Assembly: GCA_951804985.1 (NCBI GenBank) | Contig: OX638132.1 | Span: 6,863,529-6,927,528 of the forward strand | From: Dryomyza anilis | Taxonomy: Eukaryota > Arthropoda > Insecta > Diptera > Dryomyzidae | DNA length: 64,000 nt | Reading direction: 5' to 3' | Part shown: positions 21,805 to 33,090 of the stretch, one piece after another | How positions within the stretch are numbered: position 1 is the first letter of the stretch | How the letters are laid out: each line of letters opens with the position of its first letter | Position numbers and translations under genes: made by a program | The notes under the pieces: generated by a model | Told to the model about the DNA's origin: nothing | Seen by the model: the letters and a program-made list of their open reading frames with translations, nothing else | Databases searched by the model: none

Positions 21805-22850
21805 TTGGTCAAAATTTAAATATTATAAGTGGACTTAGTTCAAATATTTCATTTCAGAAAAATATGCAGTGATAAATAACTTGAAACCAGAAACCGATAA
21901 ATAGTTCATATATGAAACGGTGTTGACAATATTAATAAAGGTCCCATATTTCGTTTAGCTAAAAGCAGTAAACGATACAACGATGGTTAAAAAAAACTGG
22001 AAACCACGTTGGCATGCCATATACATAGAAGTATTGGTATGTGCGACTCATGGTCACAGGAATTTACACATCTGTGTGTGTGTAGGTGTGTGTCTGCATC
22101 TGATTGTGGTCAATAATAACACTGCCCAACACATTTTTCTCTATGCACATTAATGCTATATAATTCGCAGGTGCTGATTTTGGTTTTTTTTTTTCATATT
22201 TCAGTTTTCACAGACTACGTAACGTTTTATTAAAAATTTAAATCGTAGTTTTTAATCCTATTTAGAATAGTGAGTGACTTTTTTTTTAATACTAAAATAT
22301 TTTACATAAAAATTACTATATTTCAATATTTTATAAGTCAAATATTGAAGCATTTTTAACTTTTATAGATTCTTAAATTGAGACTATGTTAGAACCGATA
22401 GAAAAAAGTTAGTAATTTTGGTCGTTAGCTTCGACTATGTCAAACATTATTTTCTTATGCTTAAAAAATCATCCAATTTTAAAAAATAAAATACATTTCA
22501 CTTAGAAAAAGTTAAAAATATTTTTCAAATCACTGTTACCTATACGCCCCACTATTTTATAAATCAAAAACAATTTTGTTTTGAAACCCCGGAGATTTAC
22601 CCGTCTATTGAAAAAATAATTTCCATGGAGTCTCCCATAGTTTCTGAACTATCAAGTTTTGAAGTTCAATTGCCGATTATTCTACATACAAAATTGCTTT
22701 TGTCTCATTGCTTTAATTTCATATTTTGCTTGTTATAATTTCCTACCAGAAATAGTGTGGTATTTATAACTTTTCTATTTTTAACTTTTTCTAAGTTAAA
22801 TGTTTTTTTTTTTTTTTAAATTGTTATTTTTATTGGAATGCGCGCATATA
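21805..22850. other. Unannotated AT-rich region
   Basis: It contains a TG-rich microsatellite near 22073-22094 and AT-rich sequence. No reading frame or repeat ends are recognised. Confidence 0.4.
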
Positions 22851-24085
22851 CAGGGTTTTTCAAATGGGACGCTACAAAAGTAGAGCGACAAGGACAGCAA
22901 ACAACGCCATATTTCTTGCCGCTCTTTTGACATTTCTCTTCAGTAAGGTTTGCCATTTCATGATGGAAACATATACGAGCCAATAACGAGTCGAAATTAT
23001 TAAAATTTACTACCGAAATTCGGAGTCAGTGGCCTCAACGTTAAGAGCGCTACGTCCAATTTATGGTCGTCATAATCGTCCTAGCAGATCAACAATTGGG
23101 CGTCTAGTAGAAAAATTTGAATTCACAGGCACAGTACAAAATGTTCCCGTGCCAGTGAGACAAAGAAGTGCCCGTAGTGTCGAGAATATTGCTACTGCTG
23201 AGGCTTCAGTTGAAGAAAGCTCAAATGTGTCTCTCACACGTCGTTCTCAAGCGTTGGGCATCTCTGTGACGTCCTTGTGGCGAATTTTGCGAAAAGATCT
23301 TGCCCTACATCCTTACAAAAACAAATTGACGCAAGAACTGAAGCCGCTTGACCACCAGAAGTGTCGTATGATCGTGAATTAGGCTGAGCAACAATTTGAA
23401 AATGATTCGGATTTTCATCGAAAAATCATCTTCAGCGATGAGGCTTATTTCTGGCTAAATGGCGTTATTGGTCAGACAGCAATCCACACGTACTCCATAA
23501 GTCATCATTGCATCCCGAAAAAATTACGGTTTGGTGCGGTTTATGGGCCGGTGGCGTCATTGGGCCGTACTTCTTCCGTGATAATCAAGACCGGCACGTT
23601 ACTGTGAATGGGAATCGCTACCGTTCAATGATAACCGAATATTTTTGGCCCCAATTGGATGATATGGACTTGGAGGACATGTGGTTCCAACAGGACGGCG
23701 CCACAAGCCACACAGCGAATGCCACAACCAATTTATTGGAAACCAAGTTTGGAGAACGTGTTATCTCACGAAATGGTCCAGTCGATTGGCCGCCTCGGTC
23801 GTGCGATTTGACACCGTTAGACTATTTCCTGTGGGGCTACGTCAAGTCTATGGTCTATGCCAACAAGCCAGCGACGATTGATGAACTTCGTACGAATATC
23901 GGACGTAAAATTGCAGCAGTATCGGCCGATTTATGCTTGAAAACCGTCGAAAATTGGGTTCAGCGTCTGGACTTCTGCAAGCGTGCTTGTGGTGGCCATG
24001 CAAAAGAAATCGAGTTCCATACATAATGGCATTGAACGAACTTTTACAGGAGTAAAGAATTTCATTGTTTTGTAGAAAAACCCTT
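22851..24085 (+). mobile_element. Tc1/mariner element, DD41D (rosa-type), relic 3
   Basis: TA lies on each side (22849-22850 and 24086-24087). The left end is 'CAGGGTTTTTCAAATGGG' and the right end, read inward, is 'AAGGGTTTTTCTAC'. It is the most complete of the three copies and defines the ends used for the others. Confidence 0.9.
22960..24026 (+). pseudogene. DD41D mariner transposase with stops and a 22-bp deletion
   Basis: The same transposase family as at 7424-8499, in the opposite orientation. The helix-turn-helix region is readable ('LRALRPIYGRHNRPSRSTI', then 'SQALGISVTSLWRILRK'). The catalytic domain shows 'FSDEAYFWLNG', 'WFQQDGATS' and 'DLTPLDYFLWGY' with 41 residues between the second and third Asp, and a C-terminus 'HAKEIEFHT' before the stop. 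Lesions are a CAA-to-TAA stop near the N-terminus (about 22985), a TGG-to-TAG stop at about 23380, and a deletion near 23463 that shifts the frame. The C-terminal half after 23508 is open. It cannot make transposase. Confidence 0.9.
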
Positions 24086-24889
24086 TATGAACCATTAGTT
24101 TCATTAAAATATGTTAATTAGTTACAGAGATATAAACAATTATCTAATATAGTACTTTGATGTTTCTATTCGCAAAACTTTGTTGGAGTTGAGAAATCAA
24201 AAAAACTATGTACACAGTTATTCTTTTCTTTTCGGTCACTATCTATCCACATTAAAATCGGAAGACATCGTGCAAAGATTGATATTTCTGACGTGGAACA
24301 GACCGTATGTAGTCAAAATCAACATCCACGAAATTTAATGTATGGCATGTGCATAGGGAAAAGTTTTTCTCGTTTTGTTGAGTAGTGTAATGCAGGCAGT
24401 TTAATGAGACATTCAGACACAACCGCACAATACTAAATTAATTAGATTGGCATGTGTGGGTTCAGTGTATGTGTCCGGAATTAAGACTCGTTGACGGTTG
24501 TCAAAGTGTTGCTAAGAGCATTAATTAAGGGATATTTTTGCACGTTGAATACAAAGCGTTGGCTTAAGATTGAATTGAATGAAAATGCAAAAAATACTCA
24601 TAGTTATTACAGTCTTTAAATTTGACCGGGCCTGTATTTGACCATGGTTCAAATTACGCTTAAAAATAAAAATATTTGTTTTTTACGAAATTTATTAATT
24701 GACTGTATACAGGATGCTCCGGTTTGGGGGTGCAAATATTCATTTCCCTGGTTCATTTCATAAAACAATTGTTCTAGATCCATGATATCCAGCCAAGAAT
24801 AAGCAATCATAATGATTTGGTTTTTATTCATAATATATGATTAAAGTAAAAATCAATTATTATGATTAATTGAATAAAATAATGCGTAT
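24086..24889. other. Unannotated region with TAATTA-type sites
   Basis: 24380-24560 is of higher complexity, with 'AAATTAATTAGATTGGC' and 'GCATTAATTAAGGG', and is unrelated to the repeats. 'GTATTTGACCATGGTTCAAA' at about 24612 resembles the end of the fold-back element at 9077. No gene seen. Confidence 0.4.
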
Positions 24890-25387
24890 TGTTACGAAAA
24901 TATGTAATCTGTTCCATTGCAATGAATGACAGTAAATGAGATGCGAGACGATTCAGCGTACTGAAGCAATGTGTTAGAAGAAGACGAAAGATCATTCAGT
25001 GCTCGGAGGCTAGGTGCAAGTAAGAGTTAGAAGATCAGAGCATTAAAACACATGAGTGCGAATGAGATGCAAATAGCATGCAACATTCACGATAAGTGTA
25101 GAAGGTTCTCGAAAGCGTGTCGAAATTTGTCGAAATGATGTATGCAGTATATAAGGGCGCCGCATCTGAGGCGCAGTACTTCAGTAGTGATTGGAAAGCG
25201 ACTCATGTGTAATCTATGTCAAGTTAAATTGTGGACATGCAGCAGTTGTTAGAATTTATAATTAGTAAAGTTGTTAGTTAAATTGTATTAATAAAGTTAA
25301 TTGTGGTAATTTAAACCAAAACATAAAAGTTTTTTCATTTTGTATACAATTCAAGAGATACGAACTTGTAGATCAATTTTCGTAACA
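24890..25387 (+). mobile_element. Solo LTR (TGTTACG...CGTAACA), plus orientation
   Basis: It begins TGTTACGAAAA and ends TTTTCGTAACA, flanked by GTAT on both sides (24886-24889 and 25388-25391). The promoter TATA is at 25148-25154 ('TATATAAGG') and AATAAA at 25290-25295, placing R between them. It is homologous to the minus-strand LTR at 12359-12891. No primer-binding site, gag or pol flanks it, so it is a solo LTR. Confidence 0.88.
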
Positions 25388-25391
25388 GTAT

Positions 25392-26796
25392 GTTTACTCA
25401 TGTTTTATGTATATTATATTCATAAGTCATGAATAATTGGTATAGGTTCTGGAATGTATTGTATGTTTTAATATTCATATTAAAATATCATAGCGTGCAG
25501 TTGGGAAAACCAATCTAAATTATACGGAACAAAGTGAGAACATTAGAATGGAAAGCAACATTAAAAAAAACGAAGGAAAAATCACGTTTTCTGTTTAATT
25601 TCACAATTAATTTTAAATGACTTATTTTTCACTTTATGCACTTATTTAAAAGTTCTTTCGACTGCAGCTACAACGTAAATTAGTTGTTTTTATTGCAATT
25701 TTTGGTTAGTGTTATACATAATTCATGAATATAACTCATAAATAAGAAAATTAGAAAAAAAATATCTTTTAAGACGTCTTATTCATAAATCATCAGTAAA
25801 CAATTTTCTCCTTTTTGTTTGTATCAACTGTGCTAACGAACATTTTGAAAACACCCTGTATATTATTAGGTGTTCCAGATAGATCCTATCTCTTGAACAA
25901 TTTACACATGAAATGAGCCAAGGTATCAATCCTTAAAAATTTTGGACCACACTGTATAACGTCAAATGCAAATTTACTGAATGCGTAAAGTTTAAAAAAG
26001 ATTATGCATTATCGAAATAAATACATTATTTTATATATTAATTTAAATGCTTTCTATATAAAAATTTAATAAATTCAAATTCATTTCAAAGTATTTATGT
26101 AAAATAGTATACAATATTAAAATGCGAACTGTAAAAATAATCGTAATCGAGACAGAAGCATAGAAAAGCTTGCAAGGCAGCTGCTTGAGAAACGAACGAG
26201 CTTCAAAGTGTTTCAAATCGGATTCCGCACAAATGCTCGACTGCGTTTCTTGTTGCACTGAAGCGAAAATGAATAAAAATTACATATAAAAAAAAAATAA
26301 AAAAATAATAAAATGGAAAAAATCTTAAACCGCTTACGAGAAGTAAAAAATTAAATTCACATACAGTCACATATATTAAACCCACACATACATATATATC
26401 ACATGTACGTATGCTTGGAAAATTGTAGAAACTGTAAAAAAAATGCAGCCACAAAAACATGTTGTCAACGCAAGAAGAAAAAAACGCTCATTTGCAACAT
26501 GCTGGAGCAACAGAAATGCGCAGATGTGTCCATGTGTATGTAATTTTGTATATCTGTATGTCTGCATATGAGTGTTTGTGTGTGTATGTCTATTAACTCA
26601 TAATTCACAGCATCAAGTTCAATATAAAAACCTTTACATGAGAACTTTTTTGAAATTTGTACTCAAGGTTTTTGCACTGAACTCAAAATTCGGAAGAAAC
26701 ATTTTGCATTTTTATTTTATTTTGCATAATTTCAAATGTTTCATAAATAGATTATCTGATTATTTTGTATAATTTCCTTCTTGGTTAATAAACCTT
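25392..26796. other. Unannotated AT-rich region
   Basis: I see no gene or clear repeat ends. 'ACACCCTGTATATTATTAGG' at about 25851 resembles the 'ACACCCTGTATAATG' phrase at 16129 and 16147. Short CA/TG tracts occur around 26380-26600. Confidence 0.35.
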
Positions 26797-26974
26797 CGCC
26801 CAATACTCAGCCAGAACTGGGAGACCAAGCCCTGGTAAGGTAGTTCTTGCCCAAGACTCAGCCAGAACTGAGAAATGAAGGCTTGGTAAAATAGTTTTCG
26901 CCCTAGACTCAGCCAGAAGTGACAAATGCAGGTCTGATTAAGTAGTTCTCGCCCAAGACTCAGCCATTACTAAC
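26797..26974. repeat. 51-bp minisatellite, about 3.5 copies
   Basis: Units of 49-51 bp each contain 'CGCCCAAGACTCAGCCAGAA' or a close variant, then 'TGGTAA..TAGTT'. Related words ('CCAGTATTCAGCCAGTTTTG', 'GGCGCAAGACAGG') recur at 27700-27850. No function can be assigned. Confidence 0.75.
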
Positions 26975-27237
26975 AGACATATGCTTGGGTACGCATGTAG
27001 GACACGCCAAGCTTGACAACGGACGTAAGGCATAGCCAACCTTGGCCGTCCAAGGCATGGCTGATTAGACTTTAATAGCCATGATTGGATTACCAAGTCT
27101 TGGATAATTTTCCTTTGATATTTTTCCAAAAGTCACCCAAAACTCATTGAATATGTCTTCGTGAATGGAGATTTAGCCAAGACCAAGAGACCAAATCATA
27201 CTTCAATTAAAACACTATATATATTTAAAAAAAATCT

Positions 27238-27306
27238 GGTTGGGACTTGAACCCGAATTTCCTGCGTATAAGTCCGGAGCTCTACCCGTTACGCTATCAA
27301 GCTCAC
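27238..27306 (-). repeat. tRNA-like SINE head, minus strand
   Basis: On the minus strand there is an A-box-like 'TAGCGTAACGGGTAGAGC' and a B box 'GGGTTCAAGTCCC' at tRNA spacing. The acceptor ends do not pair, so a functional tRNA gene is unlikely. It is A/T-rich immediately downstream ('AACCAGATTTTTTT'). Confidence 0.55.
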
Positions 27307-27435
27307 TTGTTTTAGAGTATTTTTTAAAAATATTGCACTTTATAATTTGAAAATTTCTGTCACATCAGAAAAAAATAGTCAAATTAGAAAACAAAAACAT
27401 AAATTTTATTTTTGAAGCAAAAATCTCAGACAATA

Positions 27436-27512
27436 TGAGTTAGATGCGTAGCCTAACGGAGAGAGCAGTGGACCTTAATTTCCGAGTCAAGAGTTCGATT
27501 CCAGTTTGTGAG
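27436..27512 (+). repeat. tRNA-like SINE head, plus strand
   Basis: 'TAGCCTAACGGAGAGAGC' (A box) and 'GAGTTCGATTCC' (B box) lie about 45 nt apart. Stem pairing is poor and an AT-rich body follows. It faces the head at 27238-27306 in inverted orientation. Confidence 0.5.
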
Positions 27513-28370
27513 AACTGAACTTTTCTACAATTGTTAAATTACTTAATAGGAAAAATTGGAAATTGTATAAAATAAATGAGAAATAAAATAAATGAGAAAA
27601 AGAAAAGAAAGAAAAGGAAAGTAAAGTAAAAAAAAAATATTTTTTTTTTTTTGCATTTTTGATATTGTTCAGTCCGGCCACATTATTGTTATATTATATT
27701 GGCCAAGTACTTTTTGCCAGTCTGGGCCGAATACTTAGAGCCAGTCTTGCGCCCTTCTTATCATTCCAAGGCTTAACCAGTATTCAGCCAGTTTTGGGTA
27801 CCAGACCTGGCCCAGAGCAATGCATTCTTGGCGCAAGACAGGGCGAACCTTGGTCCCATCGTTTTTTGGGAGTTTAGACATAAACCTCTTTGTAATTGAT
27901 AAAACTTTACATGTAGGTTCTGTCTTATTAAACAAAGAAATTTGCAATATTTTGGACTTCTGATTTTTATGGTTCCAGAAATATGGCTCAAAATGTGAAA
28001 AAGTAGTTAAAAATCAGGTTGGTATATTTAATTGGGTTTATCTTAAAAAGTAGTTTACATATGGACATTTCCAGAAAAACGTCAACCATTTACAAAAAAT
28101 TCAAAATGCTCAATTCTGAAAAACATACAGATATAAAATATTATTTTCTGTTTTTTCAGACAACCTTCATTATTATTTCTAAAGCTATAACTAAGCGTTC
28201 ACTTTAAATAACGAATAAATTTTGTTTTTTTGTATAAGTTTTTCCTATTTTCGCGTCCCGAAACAAAAAGATATATTTATTATCATATGAAACTAACAAT
28301 ATATTTTAAATAGTTGAATCTTCTGTTTCCAAAGCAGAATTACTTCGACATTCTCATAAATGTAAACATA

Positions 28371-28555
28371 CTGACTCTAGAAAATTTTTGACATAAAATC
28401 CAAATCGTTCCGTGCTGATTTTGGAGTACAAAAAGTGTAAAAAATGTCAAATTTTTTTTTCATATTGATTCTAGAAAATTTTGGACAGATAATTCAAATC
28501 GTTCCCGTCTGGATTTTTGAGTACCAAATGTGTAAAAATATCAAACACATTTTTA
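28371..28555. repeat. 94-bp tandem duplication
   Basis: 'TCTAGAAAATTTT', 'CAAATCGTTCC' and 'GAGTACAAAAAGTGTAAAAA' recur with period 94, two diverged copies. Non-coding. Confidence 0.6.
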
Positions 28556-28559
28556 CAGC

Positions 28560-29135
28560 AAAGTTTAAAAAAAATAAAAACTTGAAAAAACATCTCAAAA
28601 TTCGAATCGTGCATCACTTTTCATTTCGTAATAATGATGATTATACTTGTCAGATATAATATTATTTTTAGCAAAAAAATCGTAGTGCAAATTTTCATAC
28701 GGAACGTCCGGAATTATTCTGTGATTTATTATGTTTCTAAATAATTCAAAAAAATAATGTGTACTCAGAAAGTATTTTTAGAAAAAAAAAAAGAAACTCT
28801 CCTGAATTATTCTGTGATTTAATTTGAAAAAACTTTAATTTTTAGGTACAAAGTGTTAATACAAAAATAAAGCACATGCTATCAGCTATATTTTGAAATA
28901 ATTCAAGAAAATAACTGACTTTTTGGAGGTTCCATATGAACATGCACTTCCAATTTTGCTCCGTCCAGATCGTCTATTATTTAATTTATAAATTTCGATC
29001 TACCGTATAGAGTTTCTTAGTATTTTGCAGATGTTAAGCTCTGTTTAAGTACTACGTGCACACAAATTCACGTAAATTCATTAATTTTCTTTGAAGATAT
29101 TAAAGTTTTAAGGCAATTCTCATATGGGCTTAATT
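28560..29135 (+). repeat. Repeat H, copy 2 (uninterrupted)
   Basis: Collinear with the two parts of repeat H at 11090-11545 and 14553-14743. Here 'CCATATGAAC' runs directly into 'ATGCACTTCCAATTTTG', which is the site where copy 1 holds the outer hAT element. Unknown class. Confidence 0.6.
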
Positions 29136-29326
29136 GAGATATCGTTTGAAATTATTACCATACAAAATTGGTGATTTTGTTTTCAAAGCCATTATCACAT
29201 GATCTTGATTTTGGAAAAGCATATCCAAAAACCCATACTTTAAAATTAATAAAAATATATTTATATTGTTTCAGATTTTCGTGTTAATATTTCAGCCAAA
29301 TTTTATCGGTGTAGTCTTATCGGTTT

Positions 29327-29796
29327 CTTTCCTCCTTTCCTCCTTTCCTCCTTTCCTCCTTTCCTCCTTTCCTCCTTTCCTCCTTTCCTCCTTTCCTCCT
29401 TTCCTCCTTTCCTCCTTTCCTCCTTTCCTCCTTTCCTCCTTTCCTCCTTTCCTCCTTTCCTCCTTTCCTCCTTTCCTCCTTTCCTCCTTTCCTCCTTTCC
29501 TCCTTTCCTCCTTTCCTCCTTTCCTCCTTTCCTCCTTTCCTCCTTTCCTCCTTTCCTCCTTTCCTCCTTTCCTCCTTTCCTCCTTTCCTCCTTTCCTCCT
29601 TTCCTCCTTTCCTCCTTTCCTCCTTTCCTCCTTTCCTCCTTTCCTCCTTTCCTCCTTTCCTCCTTTCCTCCTTTCCTCCTTTCCTCCTTTCCTCCTTTCC
29701 TCCTTTCCTCCTTTCCTCCTTTCCTCCTTTCCTCCTTTCCTCCTTTCCTCCTTTCCTCCTTTCCTCCCTTCCTCCTTTCCTCCCTTCCTCCTTTCC
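29327..29796. repeat. Long (TTTCCTCC)n microsatellite
   Basis: About 470 bp of nearly pure 8-bp polypyrimidine units, degenerating at the right end. Because 24 bp is both three units and eight codons, frames stay open on both strands (FLLSSFPP on plus, GGKEERRK on minus); these are not genes. A mirror-symmetric homopurine/homopyrimidine tract like this could adopt H-DNA. Confidence 0.95.
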
Positions 29797-29940
29797 TCCC
29801 TTCATCATTTCTTCATTTCTTCATTTCTTCATTTCTTCATTTCTTCATTTCTTCATTTCTTCATTTCTTCATTTCTTCATTTCTTCATTTCTTCATTTCT
29901 TCATTCCTTCATTTCCTCATTTCTTCATTTCCTCATTTCT
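29797..29940. repeat. (TTTCTTCA)n microsatellite continuing the same 8-bp phase
   Basis: About 18 units of the derived motif TTTCTTCA follow directly on the TTTCCTCC array with the same period, then decay toward 30060. This looks like an array that changed its unit by point mutation and re-expansion. Confidence 0.9.
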
Positions 29941-31586
29941 TCTTTTCTTCCTGTCTTCCTTTATTCCGTTCTTCTTATCTGCCTTTCTTCCTATTTTCCC
30001 TTTTTCCGTTCTTCTCATCTGCCTTTCTTCCTTCCCATATTTTTGTCTCTTATTCCTAAGCTCATTTTTCCTATCTTCCTTTATAACTGAAATTTTTAAT
30101 GTCTTCTCTTTTCTATTCTTTCTTCAAGTGTTCCTTTAAAAAATAATCACTGCATTGAAAAAACTTCATAATCATTGGCGCTGCAGGCAGCACCTGCTGA
30201 CGACAGCGCACAATGTAACAGTTGGCAACACTGTTTGGAGGGTTGTCGCTCTCGACATATGCGGTTAGACGAGTTCTTGAGGCGAAAACATGCAGACGTC
30301 AGAAGAGAAGAACGAGTAGAAGGATGCTTACGACAAGGACACCAACACATACGGTACGAGCAGAAGCAGTAGCAACGGCAACCGCAGAGGCCGTACTTAA
30401 CACATCAACTGCTTAATTTCTTTTGATTTATACAACAACAAAATATATTTCCTCGATACAGAAAAGATTTCTTTTGCTGCATATTTCCACTTCGTCAATA
30501 AGCATGCTTCACACTGTTGAGAAGTTGCATTTGGATGGGATACGTGGGAGAAACAAACAAAAAAAAAGGAAAAAAATGGCTGCGTTTTGTTTTCTGCGAA
30601 GTATGTGAAGACTCTTTTGCAACTTCAGTCATACGCTATTTTTCAAGCGTGAAATTTGTGTTCTGAGCTGCATGGAAAATACACATTTTAACTGTCTGTG
30701 GTATAGGTATTTTTGCAAATTAAATGATATTTTTAAACTGAAAGAAAAATACACATTTGACGGAATTAAATAAATCCAAAGATTGAAACTGAAAACGATA
30801 TTCGTTTAAAACCGTATGATTTTCAAAACCGATTTAGAAAATCTAAATGATGATACATGTTTTTAAGAATTTGCCTTAATTTACTTCATACTATGGTCTT
30901 TTGTTCGCAAATTTCATTAATACATAAAAATAAATTGATATCAATACCGTAACATGAAATCTGTTATATCGAAAGTGGTTTTTTTAAAAACCAAAAATCG
31001 CAATTATAATCTAAACGAAAAAAAAATGTTGCCTTATCGATATCATAATTAGTTCCGTATTAATTCATTGAATAATACTTAAAATTTACATAACACAAAT
31101 TTATTTAAAAAAAATCTAAAGCCATATTCAGCATATGCATTTCTATATGGATTATTGAATTCAATTCATATTGATTTCTATTATATTAATATTAATTTAA
31201 AACATAATTTAAAACCGAAGCCAACAACATCGAAGTCGTAACAATAAATAAAATCATTAAGTTTAAATTTATATTTGCAATTTTTGCGAAATTTGCGCAA
31301 ATTTCATGCAGCATCAAATTAAATATTTCAATTAGTTCATATTTGTTTTTGTACCTTTGACAACAGTTTGATACATTTTTGCAAGGGCATATTTTAGTTT
31401 ATATTGTACAATTTAGAGGTAATTTGTGTTTTTAAATGTTACAAATATGATATAGTATAAAAAAAGTTTCATTGAATTATTCCATTTTTAAATTGTTGCA
31501 ATTTTTTTTTAAATATGTTTTGCTACATATTTTAAATATCATATTTAATATTTCAATTAGTAAAAAGGTTTGGTTTTTTTTATGTA
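29941..31586. other. Unannotated region; one higher-complexity island
   Basis: 30150-30420 is noticeably less AT-rich than the surroundings ('GGCGCTGCAGGCAGCACC') and not repeated in the window. Short frames there are not recognisable. The remainder to 31586 is AT-rich without visible repeats. Confidence 0.4.
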
Positions 31587-31914
31587 CACTCAAAATAAAT
31601 AGTTTGCTATTAAAAGCAAACTTTGTTTACTAAAATTTAGCAAACTTGAACTAGTAATTACAGCAACCATTTATATGATTTAGCGAACAGTTTGCTAGAA
31701 CACTAGTATGTACAAGAACGGGTCGTGTCCTTGCTAAGCTATAGCAAAATGTCTTAGTCTTATTTGTACACTTCAGCTAATGCGTCTATAATTCGTAGAT
31801 TTTTTATTGAAAAATATTTGATTTAAAACCAAGTTATAATAATGCACGAGGGAAAAGCTAAAAAAATAGTATCGCTATATTTTGTAAAAGAGCAGAATAC
31901 AATCGAACTCCTTA

Positions 31915-32222
31915 CACACAGAAAAATCCACTTTTGGCATGAGGTTGGAAGAATGAAAAAGTTAGTTGTACCAACTAACTTCATTCGGTAAAATCGAATG
32001 GTTTACAAATTTGCTGGCGGAACTGCAATATTAGCCTATACACATGAAATATTAGTCTATACACACTCCTAATTGTTCTAAATCTGTACTAAATTGTTCT
32101 AAAACTGTTCGAAATTGGTTGCAGTACAAAGAACAACTCTTTTCATTTTGACAATAACAACCGACTATGCGGTTGAGATAACCGAATAAGTTGGTTGGCG
32201 CAACAAATCTCTATTCTGTGTA
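31915..32222. mobile_element. Element E1 (CACAGAAAAATCCA ends)
   Basis: The left end 'CACACAGAAAAATCCAC' and the right end, read inward, 'TACACAGAATAGAGAT' share a CACAGAA terminal inverted repeat. The body has internal dyads 'GTTAGTTGTACCAACTAAC' and repeated 'GGTTGAGATAACCGAATAAG' words. Related copies are at 33552-33610, 35352-35486 and 38614-38800. Confidence 0.6.
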
Positions 32223-32269
32223 TAATATAATAAAGACAATTTTTATAATTCTAGAAATTAAATAGAAAT

Positions 32270-33090
32270 AAAACGAGTTGGGAAAGTTAGGTCACATGGG
32301 TAAGTTCGGTCACATGGGGCAGACTTTTATAGTCGGTCGGGCCCGACTATGGAATACCCTACACCATTGGTGGGATATTTAATTGTATATCTTAATTTTA
32401 AAGTTTTTAATTATACTGAACATCCCCACCCTCAGAATATTATTCATATATCAGAAATTTACATCTTATATCCCCATAATTTAAAAATTGATATAAAACT
32501 ATAAAAAACGAATACAAAAAATTAGAAAAATGTAAATGGGCGGACCACGCCTATATTCAAAAATTTTGTAAGGATAATATTTCATAGATTTGATTTTAAT
32601 AATTTACGGATCAAGTTTCCACTATGAAAACCGGGAAATAATGAAAAAAAGTGGGCGGATCACGCCCATTTTTGGACCACATATTTCTGTATGAATTATA
32701 ACAATACGTTTTAAATTTTATAACTATATCTTGAATACTTTTCGAGTTATTAGTTCCTAAAGAGTTATATAAAAGCGACTTGTATGGGAGGTGGGCGTGT
32801 CCGTAGACCGATTTGGCTAATTTTCAAACTCAGTTCCTACTTTTGGCTAAAATATATTGAGACGAAATTTCATCGCATTCTGATCAGTATTTCTCAAGTT
32901 TTTCTGTATTCGGGCAGCAAGACAGCAAGACGGACAGACAGACAGACAGACGGACATGGCTAAACGGACTCGGGTAGTGATGCTGATCAAGAATATATAT
33001 ACTTTTCCATACCGGCCACGCCTCCTAAGGGGCGTTACAATATATGCACAAAGTTAATATACCCTGTACCTCATAGGTGAAGGGTATAAA
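32270..33090 (+). mobile_element. Mini-me-like element, family B, full-length (B1)
   Basis: It runs from 'AAAACGAGTTGGGAAAG' to 'GAAGGGTATAAAA'. It has the 5' hairpin ATAGTCGG-TCGGGC-CCGACTAT, a middle region with 'GTGGGCGGATCACGCCC', 'GACAGCAAGACAGC' and a GACA/GACGGACA array (about 32930-32957), the core and the 3' hairpin. Non-coding. Confidence 0.88.

Noticed and set aside
24890..25387. 5' LTR of a complete retrotransposon
   Set aside because: No gag, pol or second LTR in the flanks, and the GTAT duplication closes directly around it.
26797..26974. CRISPR-like array
   Set aside because: Three to four diverged 51-bp units without constant repeats and unique spacers, in a eukaryotic context.
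29266..30090. Open frame of 274 codons (FLLSSFPP repeats) and an antisense frame of 163 codons
   Set aside because: Both lie wholly within the 8-bp microsatellite, where frames stay open by arithmetic.
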